Assembly: GCA_029838195.1 (NCBI GenBank)
Contig: JALGVJ010000001.1
Span: 186,001 to 250,000, forward strand
DNA length: 64,000 nucleotides
Reading direction: 5' to 3'
Source: Promethearchaeota archaeon
GTDB lineage: Archaea; Asgardarchaeota; Lokiarchaeia; Sigyniarchaeales; SOKP01
In this document: piece after piece, positions 35,551 through 44,919 of the stretch
How the letters are laid out: the number at the start of each line of letters is the position of its first letter
How positions within the stretch are numbered: position 1 is the first letter of the stretch
The notes under the pieces: generated by a model
Databases searched by the model: none
What the model saw: the letters and a program-made list of their open reading frames with translations, nothing else
Told to the model about the DNA's origin: nothing
Program-made: the position numbers and the translations under genes

Positions 35551-35876
35551 TTTTAATCCTTAATCCTTCCTTTATTAAATTCCAAACTCTCATGCATTTC
35601 AACGATCAATAATATCTAACTTTTATTATTTTTCTACGAAGAATAATTAAATCAATGACAAAAGCAGGGAATAGGAAATCCCCTTAGATTTTTTATCCTT
35701 GATAAGTAATTTTAACATCGTGCCCTCTTTATCAGCATTTCATTAAATATAAATTGCCTTTCCTTGCAAAATTCACAATTCTTTATTTATCTAAAATCTT
35801 TTATAACTTGAGTATTACTTCAACCATATAATTTAAATTCCCGAATATTTATTTACTCATTTTCTTGGGAGCATTC
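35551..35876. other. Divergent intergenic region, no gene seen
   Basis: AT-rich 326 bp between the divergent phosphatase and Nudix genes, expected to hold both promoters. GGGAG at 35867-35871 is the likely ribosome-binding site of the Nudix gene. Nothing else is recognised. Confidence 0.4.
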
Positions 35877-36347
35877 ATGAAAAAAAGAGAAGATTTATCC
35901 GTATATGACACCCGACATTATCCCGTTCGCCCGCAAGTTGGCGTCGGTATTTTGCTAATCCGAAATGAAAGTTTATTATTAATAAAAAGAAAGTTCAACC
36001 CTGATAAAGGATATTGGTCCATTCCTGGTGGCCACGTGGAACTTGGAGAGAAAGTAAAAGACGCGGCCGAAAGAGAGGGATTCGAAGAAACTGGACTGAA
36101 AGTAAGAGTAACTAAATTAGCTGGAATTATTGATAAAATCATGCGGGATAAAGAGGGAAACATTGAATACCATTATGTATTAATTAATTATTTTGTAGAA
36201 CAAGTAGAAGGTGAGCTCGATCAACCCCCTGTTGCCATGGATGACGCATTAGAAGCTAGGTTTGTTCCCTTTAACGAATTAAAGAAGTATAAATTAACAG
36301 AATCCTTGATCGAATTGTTAAAACAACTGAAAATTGGATTTGAATAA
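35877..36347 (+). CDS. Nudix hydrolase
   Basis: A 156-residue Nudix hydrolase, which cleaves nucleoside diphosphates linked to another group. The Nudix box is complete: GGHVELGE, seven residues, then REGFEETGL, with the metal-binding Glu pair. The preceding YWSIPGG segment is typical of ADP-ribose pyrophosphatase or MutT-like members. A TTG four codons upstream would extend it, but GGGAG sits 6 bases before the ATG at 35877, so I choose that start. The substrate is unknown. Confidence 0.9.
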   Translation: MKKREDLSVYDTRHYPVRPQVGVGILLIRNESLLLIKRKFNPDKGYWSIPGGHVELGEKVKDAAEREGFEETGLKVRVTKLAGIIDKIMRDKEGNIEYHYVLINYFVEQVEGELDQPPVAMDDALEARFVPFNELKKYKLTESLIELLKQLKIGFE

Positions 36348-36405
36348 AAAAAGAATGAAAAGCTTAATTTTAAAAAAAAGCGGTATCAACCAAATTCAAG
36401 GTAAT

Positions 36406-37317
36406 TTACGATTTAAAAAATATACCCCGAACAAACTCCGCAATTTTCTCTATTCCTTCTTGCCCTTCTGGAGCGAAGGCTGCAAAAGCTGGAAATACAT
36501 GAATCATGTCTTCCCATACATCTAAAATAACCTTTACTCCGGCTTTTTTTGCCTTCTCTGCAAAGCGAACGGAATCATCTAATAAAATTTCTCTCGTACC
36601 TACTTGTAGGTATAGAGGAGGTAATCCCTCTAAATTTCCATAAAGAGGGGATGCTAAAGGATTGGTATAATCCTCATCTCCTAAATAAAGCCTCGCATCA
36701 AACATTAATTCATCAGGTGAAATGAAAGGGTCTATTTTCAAGTTCGTTCGAATAGAATCTCCGGTATTTCCTAAATCTGTCCAAGGAGAGAAACAAAATG
36801 CCGCCGCCGGCAAATCAAGATGTTGTTCTTTTAAATTTAATAAAAGAGCCAACGTGAGCCCTCCTCCTGCCGAATCTCCACCAATGATGATCTCATTTGC
36901 CTTGAATTTTTTTATCTCAATTAGCCATTGATAGGCGGATGTTGCATCTTCTAAACCCTCTGGAAAAGGATGTTCGGGTGCTAAACGATAATCGATGGTT
37001 AAAACCTTGGTTTTTGTAAATCTTGCTAACCTTGCCGCAAGTTCTCGATGACTATTAAGAGATCCGCTAATATATCCTCCACCATGAAGATACAAAGTGA
37101 TTTTATTCTCAACGCTTTCTGGAGCCACGATCCATTCCGCCTCCATCTCATTTATTTTGACAAGTTCTACTTTTATATCTTTTGGTATTTTTGCCAATTT
37201 TGATAATTCTTCTAACCCATCTCTTGCTTGTTTTACTCGTTGTTGAATTGCTTGTTGCTTTCGTTCTTTTAAAATTTTAATGACAAATTGCATTCCTTTG
37301 CTTACTATTATAAACAA
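36406..37317 (-). CDS. Alpha/beta hydrolase, HSL-type esterase
   Basis: A 303-residue carboxylesterase of the hormone-sensitive lipase family. The oxyanion motif HGGG (78-81) and nucleophile motif GDSAGG (147-152, Ser149) are intact. The acid lies in the GTREILLDD region and the base is the His of DMIHVFP near residue 277. A helical cap precedes the core. It hydrolyses short acyl esters; the natural substrate is unknown. The C-terminal stop lies 59 bp from the Nudix gene's stop (convergent). Confidence 0.9.
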   Translation of the reverse strand: MFIIVSKGMQFVIKILKERKQQAIQQRVKQARDGLEELSKLAKIPKDIKVELVKINEMEAEWIVAPESVENKITLYLHGGGYISGSLNSHRELAARLARFTKTKVLTIDYRLAPEHPFPEGLEDATSAYQWLIEIKKFKANEIIIGGDSAGGGLTLALLLNLKEQHLDLPAAAFCFSPWTDLGNTGDSIRTNLKIDPFISPDELMFDARLYLGDEDYTNPLASPLYGNLEGLPPLYLQVGTREILLDDSVRFAEKAKKAGVKVILDVWEDMIHVFPAFAAFAPEGQEGIEKIAEFVRGIFFKS

Positions 37318-37474
37318 CCTCCAACATGCTACATGCTTTTTTCCATATAAGAATTACGGTTCTTTTATTTAAGGTATTTTAAAATTCCAAATAAAATTTT
37401 TTAATTTATTAACATAAATTTCTTAATTTTTTCTACATTGAGTTTATTGACAGAATTTATTGGGTATTAGAATC

Positions 37475-38179
37475 ATGGAAATTTTATCAAAAGTATCTTG
37501 GAGTGGTCCGGCGTTAAAATTAATTTCTTATGTTCATGAATTAAACCCTTCAAGTTCCGTCTTCATGATCATTCGTCATTCAGCAAGAGAAGAATCGGAA
37601 GATATTCAAAAGATATTAAATGCTCCTTTAACAAAGCAAGGAAAAAAAGCGGCTTTTGAATTCGGACAATCCTTACCATCTCATTTCACGTATCATTTCC
37701 ATCATAGCATCATTGAGCGTTGCAAAGAAACAGCTTTATGTATCGAAAAAGGAGTTCGGTATAATGGAGGCAACACGAGATATCAAGGCAATTTAGAAAC
37801 CTTGACTCATATCAAGGGAAATTCGGAGAAAATTATTGAATTTATTGGAAGAGATCAAGAAAATTTCATGCGTTATTGGATGCAAAATCAGTACCCCCCC
37901 GAATTAATTGAGCCACCTTTAAATTTAGCTAAAAGGACTGCTTCAGAACTCATGAAAATTTTTCAAAATAACCATTCGCCATCTACAATTCATGTATTTG
38001 TCACTCATGATATTCACATTCTTATATATTTATTTTATTGGGCAAAAATTGAAAAATTTGAAGAATGGGTTCAATATCTCGAAGGGTTTATATTACAATT
38101 AAAAGAAAATAAATTGGAAGTTTATCATGAAAGAGGAAAAAAAGAATTAAATTATCCCGAGTGGTGGACTTTTTCCTAA
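37475..38179 (+). CDS. Histidine phosphatase superfamily protein
   Basis: A 234-residue member of the histidine phosphatase (phosphoglycerate mutase-like) superfamily. The phosphorylated His lies in MIIRHSARE near residue 33, followed by LTKQGKKAAFEFG, the IIERCKETA block, and the second catalytic His in FVTHDIHI. The usual RHGE motif is replaced by RHSAR, as in some phosphatases of this group. A TTG five codons upstream is possible, but the ATG at 37475 is preferred. The substrate is unknown. Confidence 0.78.
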   Translation: MEILSKVSWSGPALKLISYVHELNPSSSVFMIIRHSAREESEDIQKILNAPLTKQGKKAAFEFGQSLPSHFTYHFHHSIIERCKETALCIEKGVRYNGGNTRYQGNLETLTHIKGNSEKIIEFIGRDQENFMRYWMQNQYPPELIEPPLNLAKRTASELMKIFQNNHSPSTIHVFVTHDIHILIYLFYWAKIEKFEEWVQYLEGFILQLKENKLEVYHERGKKELNYPEWWTFS

Positions 38180-38389
38180 TTCAATTACTTTTCATGAAAA
38201 TCGAAGTAGATTTACCCCTTTACCCCATGACTACCAAAATAAACTAAGAAAAAATAAAAATAAATCCAAATAGCTTTAAGCTTTATTTTTTATTATACAA
38301 AATAATATTAATTTAATACTAATAATTTTAGTGTAATAGATATTTAATTTAATGTAACGTAAAAGATATTGAGAAAAAGGTCGTGAAAC

Positions 38390-39697
38390 TTGACCACGTT
38401 AATGAAACTGGCACGAGAAGGAAAAATTACTCCTGAGATGAAAATTGTTGCTCAACATGAAAAGGTAGATGCCGAATTTATTCGAAGAGGAATTGCAAGC
38501 GGAAGGATCATCATTCCTAAATCAAATCGACGAAACTTAGAGAATCCAATAGGAATTGGGGAAGGATTGTTGGTAAAAATTAATGCGAATGTGGGGTCCA
38601 GTAAAAAAGTATGTGATGTTAATAATGAATTGGAAAAAGCTAAAATCGCAGTGAAATATGGTGCAGATACCGTCATGGATTTAAGTACGGGCATCACGGA
38701 AAGAGATATTATTACCATTAGAAATAACATATTAAGGGAAGTAAACGTTCCTATTGGTACTGTTCCTATTTATCAAACTGCATTGAGAGCAATAGAAAAA
38801 AAAGGAGCAATCGTTCACATGGATGAAGATGATATGTTTAATGTCGTGGAAGAACAAGCAAAAGAAGGCGTTGATTTTTTTACTATCCACGTGGGCGTGA
38901 CCAAAGATTTAGTAAAGTATTTAGTGGACCATCCCCGAACAATGGGTGTAGTTTCTCGCGGAGGCACGTTTTTAGCAGCTTGGATCTTGGAAAATGAAAT
39001 GGAAAATCCTTTCAATAGAAGATATGATTATTTACTAGAATTGGCAAAAGAATATGATTTCACTTTATCATTAGGCGATGGCATGAGGCCGGGAGGAATC
39101 ATGGATTCAACGGATTACGCACAAATTCAAGAACTTTTAGAAATATCCAAATTAGTGAAAAGGGCTTGGAAAGAAAATATTCAAGTCATGGTAGAAGGGC
39201 CGGGGCACATTCCGGCAAATGAAGTGGAAAGAAATATTAATATCCAAAAATCCTTATGTCATGGGGCACCGTTCTATGTTCTGGGCCCCCTCGTTACCGA
39301 CATTGCACCTGGTTATGATGAAATCGTGGCTGCTATTGGAGGTGTATTAGCAGGCTTGGCGGGCGCTGATTTCTTATGTTATCTAACACCCTCCGAACAT
39401 CTTGGCTTACCAAATTTAGAAGAAGTAAAAAGAGGCGTTATAGCATCAAAGATTGCAGCTCATGCTGTCAATATTGCCCGCTACGGTAAAAAAGCCTCGC
39501 AATGGGATGAAAAAATGGACATTGCTCGAAAAAACCTGGATTGGGAAGCAATGATCAAGTTGGCCATCGATCCTGAGTTAGCTCGAAAAATACACTATAG
39601 GGATGAAAGCTCGAAGGATGATAGTGTATGCAGCATGTGTGGTGAATTTTGTGCCATAAAAATGCTAAAAGAAGCGTTGAAGAAAAAACAATGCTAA
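38390..39697 (+). CDS. thiC: Phosphomethylpyrimidine synthase
   Basis: A 435-residue ThiC, the radical-SAM enzyme that converts 5-aminoimidazole ribotide to hydroxymethylpyrimidine phosphate in thiamine synthesis. The C-terminal cluster motif CSMCGEFC (414-421) holds the 4Fe-4S. The core shows GADTVMDLSTG, EGPGHIP and LGPLVTDIAPGYD, all hallmarks. The start is a TTG giving MTTLMKLAREG, which aligns with the usual archaeal N-terminus; the internal ATG at 38402 would shorten it by four residues. It is convergent with thiDN and the two stops overlap by 4 bases. No TPP riboswitch is seen upstream. Confidence 0.96.
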   Translation: MTTLMKLAREGKITPEMKIVAQHEKVDAEFIRRGIASGRIIIPKSNRRNLENPIGIGEGLLVKINANVGSSKKVCDVNNELEKAKIAVKYGADTVMDLSTGITERDIITIRNNILREVNVPIGTVPIYQTALRAIEKKGAIVHMDEDDMFNVVEEQAKEGVDFFTIHVGVTKDLVKYLVDHPRTMGVVSRGGTFLAAWILENEMENPFNRRYDYLLELAKEYDFTLSLGDGMRPGGIMDSTDYAQIQELLEISKLVKRAWKENIQVMVEGPGHIPANEVERNINIQKSLCHGAPFYVLGPLVTDIAPGYDEIVAAIGGVLAGLAGADFLCYLTPSEHLGLPNLEEVKRGVIASKIAAHAVNIARYGKKASQWDEKMDIARKNLDWEAMIKLAIDPELARKIHYRDESSKDDSVCSMCGEFCAIKMLKEALKKKQC

Positions 39698-41130
39698 GCT
39701 CCTCGCATTTCTAAAGTCTTCTCGGCAATTTTTATAATTTTCTCCAGTTTTAAGAGCATTTCTCTCGAACTTTTGCCAAATAATCTCATCATGGGCTCCT
39801 TTCCCATTGCGCCCGTATCCCAAATTATATCTGGAATCGTGCCTGTTTTTCTCATGCTCTCTTTAATTAACCACTGCATGGTAGATTCGTCTTTTTTTCT
39901 TACTTTTTCAGGCTGTTCGCTTCTTTTTATTTCATGCAAAACTAAATCCGATTGCTCTTTTAATAAATCAATTAATTCGGGATAATACTTTAGATTCATG
40001 ACAAAATTGATGGAAGGGTCATGAGATTTTGCGGTTAATAATAAGCGTGCAGTATGATCAGAGGCTCCAAATTTTATTTCTCCACAAGCATGAGGAAAAC
40101 CATTAATTACCGTGACCCTGCCTTCAATTCCTGCCACATCCGATTTAGTTTGCGCATTCGGTAAAGCACCAGAGATATTCATTCTTACTTCAGGAATCAG
40201 CTTGCTAAAACTCCTCTTGCTTGAAATATACGAATATAATTCCTTTATCTGATTCATTAATCGCACATGATCTATTGGAAGCGTTAAATCCAGGGCTTTT
40301 CCTCCTTTAGGATCTTCAATAAATTGTTGAAATCTCTCATCAAAATACAATTCAGCACTCTCAATGGCCACTTTCAAGGAGGAGCCTCTTGCTAAACTCG
40401 CCGCGATGGCAGAAGCGAAGACACATCCCGTACCATGAACGTTTCCCTTTATTTGAATGTATTTTTTTTCATGGAGCTGAAATTCTGTCGTAATCTTATT
40501 TTCCTTTCTCGTTCCAATCATGCTAACATCAAAGACATTGTCTTCTCTTTTTAACGCAGTCTTGATTATTACTGCTTTTTCTCCATTTTGAATCGTTTCT
40601 TCTTCTTTAAATAGAGGCATCATTGCTTGTAGCAGTTCGCTTGTTAACTTTTTAAGATGGTCCATGTTTTTAAAATCCAAATCTCTTGAAATGCCCGAAA
40701 ATTTCCTAGCTTCCTTTAAATTTGGTGTTATTACTCTTACTAACGGAAATAATATTTTTTTCATGGATAATTCTAGATTTTCCGTGGATAATCTCTCTCC
40801 GGCACTCGAAACCGTCACGGGATCTAAAATGGCGTCTAAATTGTACTCCTTAATGTATTTAGCAAGAATATTTAAACATTCTTCATTCGGAATCATCCCT
40901 ATTTTAACATGTTTCACGGGATAATGTTTTAATACGGCATCCAGTTGGCGTGTTAATTGTTCTCTTGTAAGAGGATGATATCCATGAAACACCTTGAACG
41001 TCTGGTAAGTCACGGCTGTAATGATCGAAAAAGGATGAACTCCAAGCCGATCACAAGTTCGAATATCGGCACTTACTCCTGCTCCGGAAGAGGGGTCAAA
41101 TCCACCTATGAGAAGACATGAAGGTTTCAT
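39694..41130 (-). CDS. thiDN: Bifunctional HMP(-P) kinase / ThiN thiamine-phosphate synthase
   Basis: A 478-residue fusion. Residues 1-270 are ThiD, which phosphorylates hydroxymethylpyrimidine twice: GGFDPSSGAGVSADI (9-23) binds substrate, VKIGMIP and LDPVTVSSAG follow, and NVHGTGCVFASAIA supplies the catalytic Cys/anion hole. Residues about 300-478 are ThiN, which couples the pyrimidine to the thiazole phosphate, with MNISGALPNA, FGASDHTARLLL and DIIWDTGAMGKEPM. The fusion is typical of archaea. It lies 30 bp downstream of the RING-TPR gene on the same strand and is convergent with thiC. Together with ThiC it covers the pyrimidine branch and coupling steps. Confidence 0.95.
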   Translation of the reverse strand: MKPSCLLIGGFDPSSGAGVSADIRTCDRLGVHPFSIITAVTYQTFKVFHGYHPLTREQLTRQLDAVLKHYPVKHVKIGMIPNEECLNILAKYIKEYNLDAILDPVTVSSAGERLSTENLELSMKKILFPLVRVITPNLKEARKFSGISRDLDFKNMDHLKKLTSELLQAMMPLFKEEETIQNGEKAVIIKTALKREDNVFDVSMIGTRKENKITTEFQLHEKKYIQIKGNVHGTGCVFASAIAASLARGSSLKVAIESAELYFDERFQQFIEDPKGGKALDLTLPIDHVRLMNQIKELYSYISSKRSFSKLIPEVRMNISGALPNAQTKSDVAGIEGRVTVINGFPHACGEIKFGASDHTARLLLTAKSHDPSINFVMNLKYYPELIDLLKEQSDLVLHEIKRSEQPEKVRKKDESTMQWLIKESMRKTGTIPDIIWDTGAMGKEPMMRLFGKSSREMLLKLEKIIKIAEKTLEMRGA

Positions 41131-41160
41131 AAATAAAAAAGAGAATTACCTCAAAAAAAC

Positions 41161-41736
41161 TTATTTAACCCTATCAAACGCCCATTTCGCCTTATCCACC
41201 AAGCCTAAGGCTTCATAAGATTTTCCTAAATAATAAAAAGCGTCGGGAAAATTAAAATTCTCCTTTACCAGTTTAAATAAAGAGCCTATTGCCAGATCAT
41301 ACCGTCTTCGAAAATAATTAATTTTCCCCCGTAAAAAAAGCAATTTTTGTTTTTGGTCCTTAGATAAGTGGGTTTCATTATAACCATTTAGCATGGCAAG
41401 AGCACTATTATATTGTTTTTTCTCGATCATGAATTCTAAAGCTTCTATAAATTTTAAAAAGCGAATCTTCTCCGTGATTACTTCAATCTTCTTTGCAGCT
41501 TTCTCTTGCGCCACCCGTTTCTCTTCTTCTAATCTCTCTTTTTCAAATTGTTTCAGATAAGTTTCATATTTAGCTAAAACTGATGGGGGATAAGGTTCAT
41601 GACAAACCGGGCAGTTCTTTGAATGTACATACCATTCTTTAAAACAGTGCTCGTGCGCCACATGGCCATTCGGACAAACAACTGCACCATTTAATGAACT
41701 CTCAACCTCTAAATAACAAATTATGCATTTCGGCAT
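41161..41736 (-). CDS. RING-H2 zinc finger protein with C-terminal TPR
   Basis: A 191-residue protein with an N-terminal cross-brace zinc finger: Cys4, Cys7, Cys21, His25, His28, Cys31, Cys42, Cys45. This C-C-C-H-H-C-C-C order and spacing fit RING-H2, the fold of eukaryotic E3 ubiquitin ligases. A basic/acidic coiled coil follows (about 55-95), then two TPR-like helical pairs (about 100-190), including PDAFYYLGKSYEALGLVDKAKWAFDRV. Asgard archaea encode ubiquitin systems, so an E3-like or protein-binding role is plausible; no ubiquitin, E1 or E2 gene is in the window. It lies upstream of thiDN in the same direction, probably without functional link. Confidence 0.78.
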   Translation of the reverse strand: MPKCIICYLEVESSLNGAVVCPNGHVAHEHCFKEWYVHSKNCPVCHEPYPPSVLAKYETYLKQFEKERLEEEKRVAQEKAAKKIEVITEKIRFLKFIEALEFMIEKKQYNSALAMLNGYNETHLSKDQKQKLLFLRGKINYFRRRYDLAIGSLFKLVKENFNFPDAFYYLGKSYEALGLVDKAKWAFDRVK

Positions 41737-42008
41737 TAGATAGCTCTCCTTACTCTTCTAATAATATTTTCTCATGCCTATTTATAAACTAATAATAAAA
41801 TTATGGGTTTTTAAGAATTTGCTATTCAACAAGCAGTGACATATCTATTATACTACTAATATTTTTTACCCTCCTTTTCTCCTCGTCCTCATGACCTCTC
41901 ACGAAAAATGATCCTCATTTCTAATTGAATATCATGTCAAAGTTTTTTTACAATAAATTTTATATTCTTCACTAAAAGAATCACGAATTTTATTGTTTGA
42001 ACTTTATC

Positions 42009-43559
42009 ATGGTCTTAAATAGAAATCAAATTTTTTCCACTCTGTTCAATAATTTTCTCTCCGAAAAGAATGAAGTCGTTGCTGTCATTCTCTCTGATGA
42101 CCAAGGGCTCATGCTCGCAGGTGAAAAAAGAAAAGAGCTGGACATGGAAATCATCGCCGTATTAACTAGTATCATTAATCCCATATTACAACGCATCCGA
42201 AATGAATTTGCTTTCCAAAAATTTGGCTCCGCTTCCTTTGATACGAATAAATATCGGTTGCTCTTTATTTCCATTGATGAATTCACCACGCTGAGTCTGG
42301 TCTTAGACACGATGGCTTCAATTGATAAAATTGCGCCTTATGGCTATTTTCTTGCCGAAAAATCAGCTCAAATTCTCGAAGCTACCGATGAGGACATGAT
42401 ACAAGTTTCCATACCGAATTTTGAACATGAAGCGGAAGAAAGTGAAAGGTTAAAAAACCAAATTTATCAATTGCGCTTAGATCATGGAGGAAAATATCGA
42501 TTCAAGTTCATTATAATTGGAGATCATGAGGTTGGAAAGACCTCGCTTATTAAACAATTTGTAGAAAAAAAATTTTCCCATGATTACCGCGCTACAATCG
42601 GAATTAACATAACCACACACTCAATTCAACTATTCGGGAATGAGATTATATTTTCTTTGTGGGATATCGGAGCTCAAGAATATTTTAGACGTTTTCGTCG
42701 AACATATTATAATGGAAGTAAGGCGGCGTTTATTGTATTTAGTTTAACGGATGAAAAATCATTTAAAAACGTGAAAACGTGGTTTGATGAATTAATGGAT
42801 TTTCTTCCCACTAAAGACATTCCCATTATTATAGTTGGGAATAAGATGGATTTGGAAGATCAGCGGGTAGTATCTTATCAAGAGGGTGTGAAATTAGCCG
42901 GTAGTTTGGGAATGAAGAGAATTTCATACATCGAGACATCTGCGCTAACGGGAGCCAATGTAGAAGACGCATTTTCTCTCATTGCCTTTAATTACATTCA
43001 AAAAATTAGAGAAAATGAAGAAATACGGCTTCAAGAAGAGCTTTTAAAAGAATTGGACCTCATTTTAGAGAAGAAAAAACCGCTCATTTTGGTATTCATC
43101 ACGGAATCGGCTTTCTGGAGTCCAGGGCTTCAAATCATGTGTGAAACTATGGGAATGGGTCGGTGCGTATATTCTGAAGATAAAAAAGAATGGAGGATCT
43201 ATGAGTTCTCCAACGGTTTAATTGTAAGAAGTCATTTACCGGCTAACATGAAAGTAGCTGATGCGAATGGCATCTTATGCATTTTTGACGCCCGAGGAAA
43301 AGCCCATGCGGAGCCGCGATGGCGGGAAATAATTATTAGGATCATGGAAGAAGTGGAAGAAAACACCGTGATCTTAGTGGGGATACACGTTAGCAGCGAT
43401 ATTAATTGGTCTCAACTTTTAGAAGAATTGGACGTGAGTGATTATCTCGAAAAAAAGATGGTCTCGGTATTATTTTTTAAAATAGGGTTCGAATATGAAT
43501 TAGAAATTTATGATCAGCTAAAAGTAATGCTTAGCACGATTAATTCACTCATATTTTAA
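42009..43559 (+). CDS. Roadblock-Ras/Rab-like GTPase fusion with C-terminal degenerate GTPase-like domain
   Basis: A protein of about 516 residues with three parts (numbered from an upstream TTG four codons earlier). Residues 11-130 are roadblock/LC7-like (VVAVILSDDQGLMLAG, long helix, LLFISID, helix). Residues 168-345 are a Rab/Ras-type GTPase with P-loop GDHEVGKT (175-182), switch I Thr200, WDIGAQE (222-228) with Gln227, NKMD (282-285) and ETSA (313-316). Residues 360-520 look like half a GTPase without nucleotide motifs (LCIFDARGKAH, then VILVGIHVSSD), perhaps a pseudo-GTPase. There is no prenylation Cys. The design suggests self-contained roadblock regulation of a GTPase. The ATG at 42009 is preferred over the TTG. 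Confidence 0.85.
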   Translation: MVLNRNQIFSTLFNNFLSEKNEVVAVILSDDQGLMLAGEKRKELDMEIIAVLTSIINPILQRIRNEFAFQKFGSASFDTNKYRLLFISIDEFTTLSLVLDTMASIDKIAPYGYFLAEKSAQILEATDEDMIQVSIPNFEHEAEESERLKNQIYQLRLDHGGKYRFKFIIIGDHEVGKTSLIKQFVEKKFSHDYRATIGINITTHSIQLFGNEIIFSLWDIGAQEYFRRFRRTYYNGSKAAFIVFSLTDEKSFKNVKTWFDELMDFLPTKDIPIIIVGNKMDLEDQRVVSYQEGVKLAGSLGMKRISYIETSALTGANVEDAFSLIAFNYIQKIRENEEIRLQEELLKELDLILEKKKPLILVFITESAFWSPGLQIMCETMGMGRCVYSEDKKEWRIYEFSNGLIVRSHLPANMKVADANGILCIFDARGKAHAEPRWREIIIRIMEEVEENTVILVGIHVSSDINWSQLLEELDVSDYLEKKMVSVLFFKIGFEYELEIYDQLKVMLSTINSLIF

Positions 43560-43594
43560 CGTGTTCAATTCACTCATATTTTAACGTGTTCAAT
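43542..43594 (+). repeat. 25-bp tandem repeat at a gene end
   Basis: Two tandem copies of a 25-bp unit (AATTCACTCATATTTTAACG plus TGTTC) at 43542-43566 and 43567-43591, with three further matching bases. The first copy holds the stop codon of the roadblock-GTPase gene. It looks like a replication-slippage duplication. Confidence 0.9.
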
Positions 43595-43844
43595 GAGGGC
43601 GTGAAAGAGAAAAATTATTGGAAAAGCAAGGTTTGGTATAGAAATTAATTTTAAGAAATAACATGTATTTAATTTCAAAGAGCATCAACCACGAGCTTGT
43701 TATACCTTATTCTTTATTCCATTAAAAGGAAATGCTCCTGAAGATAAATACAGAAAAACAAAAGAGAAAAGGAGCAAGAATTCTAAAAAAAATGGAGGTG
43801 AAGAATGCAAAAAAAGTTTAGTTTTTAATGCCCCCCTCGAAAAA

Positions 43845-44786
43845 GTGAGTAACCCTAGTACAAATCATTTAAGTTCAGTCAGGCACTTGCTAAAAAAATC
43901 TTCCACATTTAAGGAGAAAAGTGGCGTAAAAGATAGTATTGGCTCTGAAAATACATTCAAGAAAGAGAAATCAGACTCAGAGTCTTTTGAACATGTTCGG
44001 ATCAAGAAGTTTTTAAGGGATAATCTCCCCTTGCACAATGATATAACTGTAATTGCCGAAGAAAAAGTATTTGGTACGAGACGTGCTGATCTTTATTTAC
44101 TATTAAAAAACAAAAAGAAAATCACAATTGAGATTCAGCATTCTCCCATGACTTCAAGGGAGTTGCTCAAGCGTACTACTGATTATACGGCTCAAGATAT
44201 TCACGTGTTGTGGATTTTTAACGGAACCACTTTCTCAAGATACCCTTTCCTCCAACATGGGATTCAAATGACACGGCTTGAAAAACTCGTCCATCACTTG
44301 TACAATGGAAGGATCTATTACGTGAATGCTTTAGAAGAAGGACTAGCCACTTCCATTTACCCCCTTCACTTTGCTCCTTTTCAAGAAACTCAAAAATTAA
44401 TGCATGGATTAGTATATTTTAAGCGATCTCATCATAAAAAATCGGTAATTCCGGGTAAATTGTCCTCCCTCAAATTACTTACCTTCCGACATGAAAAATT
44501 AAAACTTGCCCGATTTACCGACGAAAATGTGAAAATAACATGCAAAAAAAAGCTCCTTTCTTTTATTAATAACTTCAAACTCGCTGAATTCCAAAAGGTA
44601 CATGAAATTTCACCCTCCTTGACCGATATCGAGAAATTATTGTTCATGATAATGAGAAAATATGAACATGAGTTTGGAATCCATTTAATCTATGATATAT
44701 TAAAACAAATACGCCTCTTGAAGAAAAATGAGTTTTATTTCTTAAAAACCATTTCAAGATATAACCGGAAAAATTTTCAAGGGTGA
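43845..44786 (+). CDS. CoiA-like nuclease-domain protein
   Basis: A 313-residue protein whose central part (about 50-125) matches the competence protein CoiA nuclease-like domain: ADLYLLLKNKKKITIEIQHS gives a D-x(n)-E-x-Q motif of the PD-(D/E)xK fold, followed by SRELLKRTTDYTAQDIHVLWIFNG. CoiA-type proteins are thought to act on DNA during transformation or processing. The N-terminal 45 residues are Ser/Lys-rich. The GTG start has no good ribosome site; GGAGGTGA at 43794-43801 precedes an ATG at 43805 that is in frame only if one A of the seven-A run 43809-43815 is removed, adding 13 codons. So the start may be frameshifted. Confidence 0.7.
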   Translation: MSNPSTNHLSSVRHLLKKSSTFKEKSGVKDSIGSENTFKKEKSDSESFEHVRIKKFLRDNLPLHNDITVIAEEKVFGTRRADLYLLLKNKKKITIEIQHSPMTSRELLKRTTDYTAQDIHVLWIFNGTTFSRYPFLQHGIQMTRLEKLVHHLYNGRIYYVNALEEGLATSIYPLHFAPFQETQKLMHGLVYFKRSHHKKSVIPGKLSSLKLLTFRHEKLKLARFTDENVKITCKKKLLSFINNFKLAEFQKVHEISPSLTDIEKLLFMIMRKYEHEFGIHLIYDILKQIRLLKKNEFYFLKTISRYNRKNFQG

Positions 44787-44919
44787 ACTTAAATTAAAAA
44801 TTATAAAAAACAATTACATGAGAGCAAAAGAAAAAAAAGAATTTAAAAAAAATTAATAGGATGTAAAAAAAAAATTATTTAAAAATTAAGATTTAAAAAG
44901 TTTCCCTTGAACCACTTCT

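Noticed and set aside
38180..38389. TPP riboswitch upstream of thiC
   Set aside because: I looked for the conserved thi-box elements such as CTGAGA and the pyrophosphate-sensor helix and did not find them.
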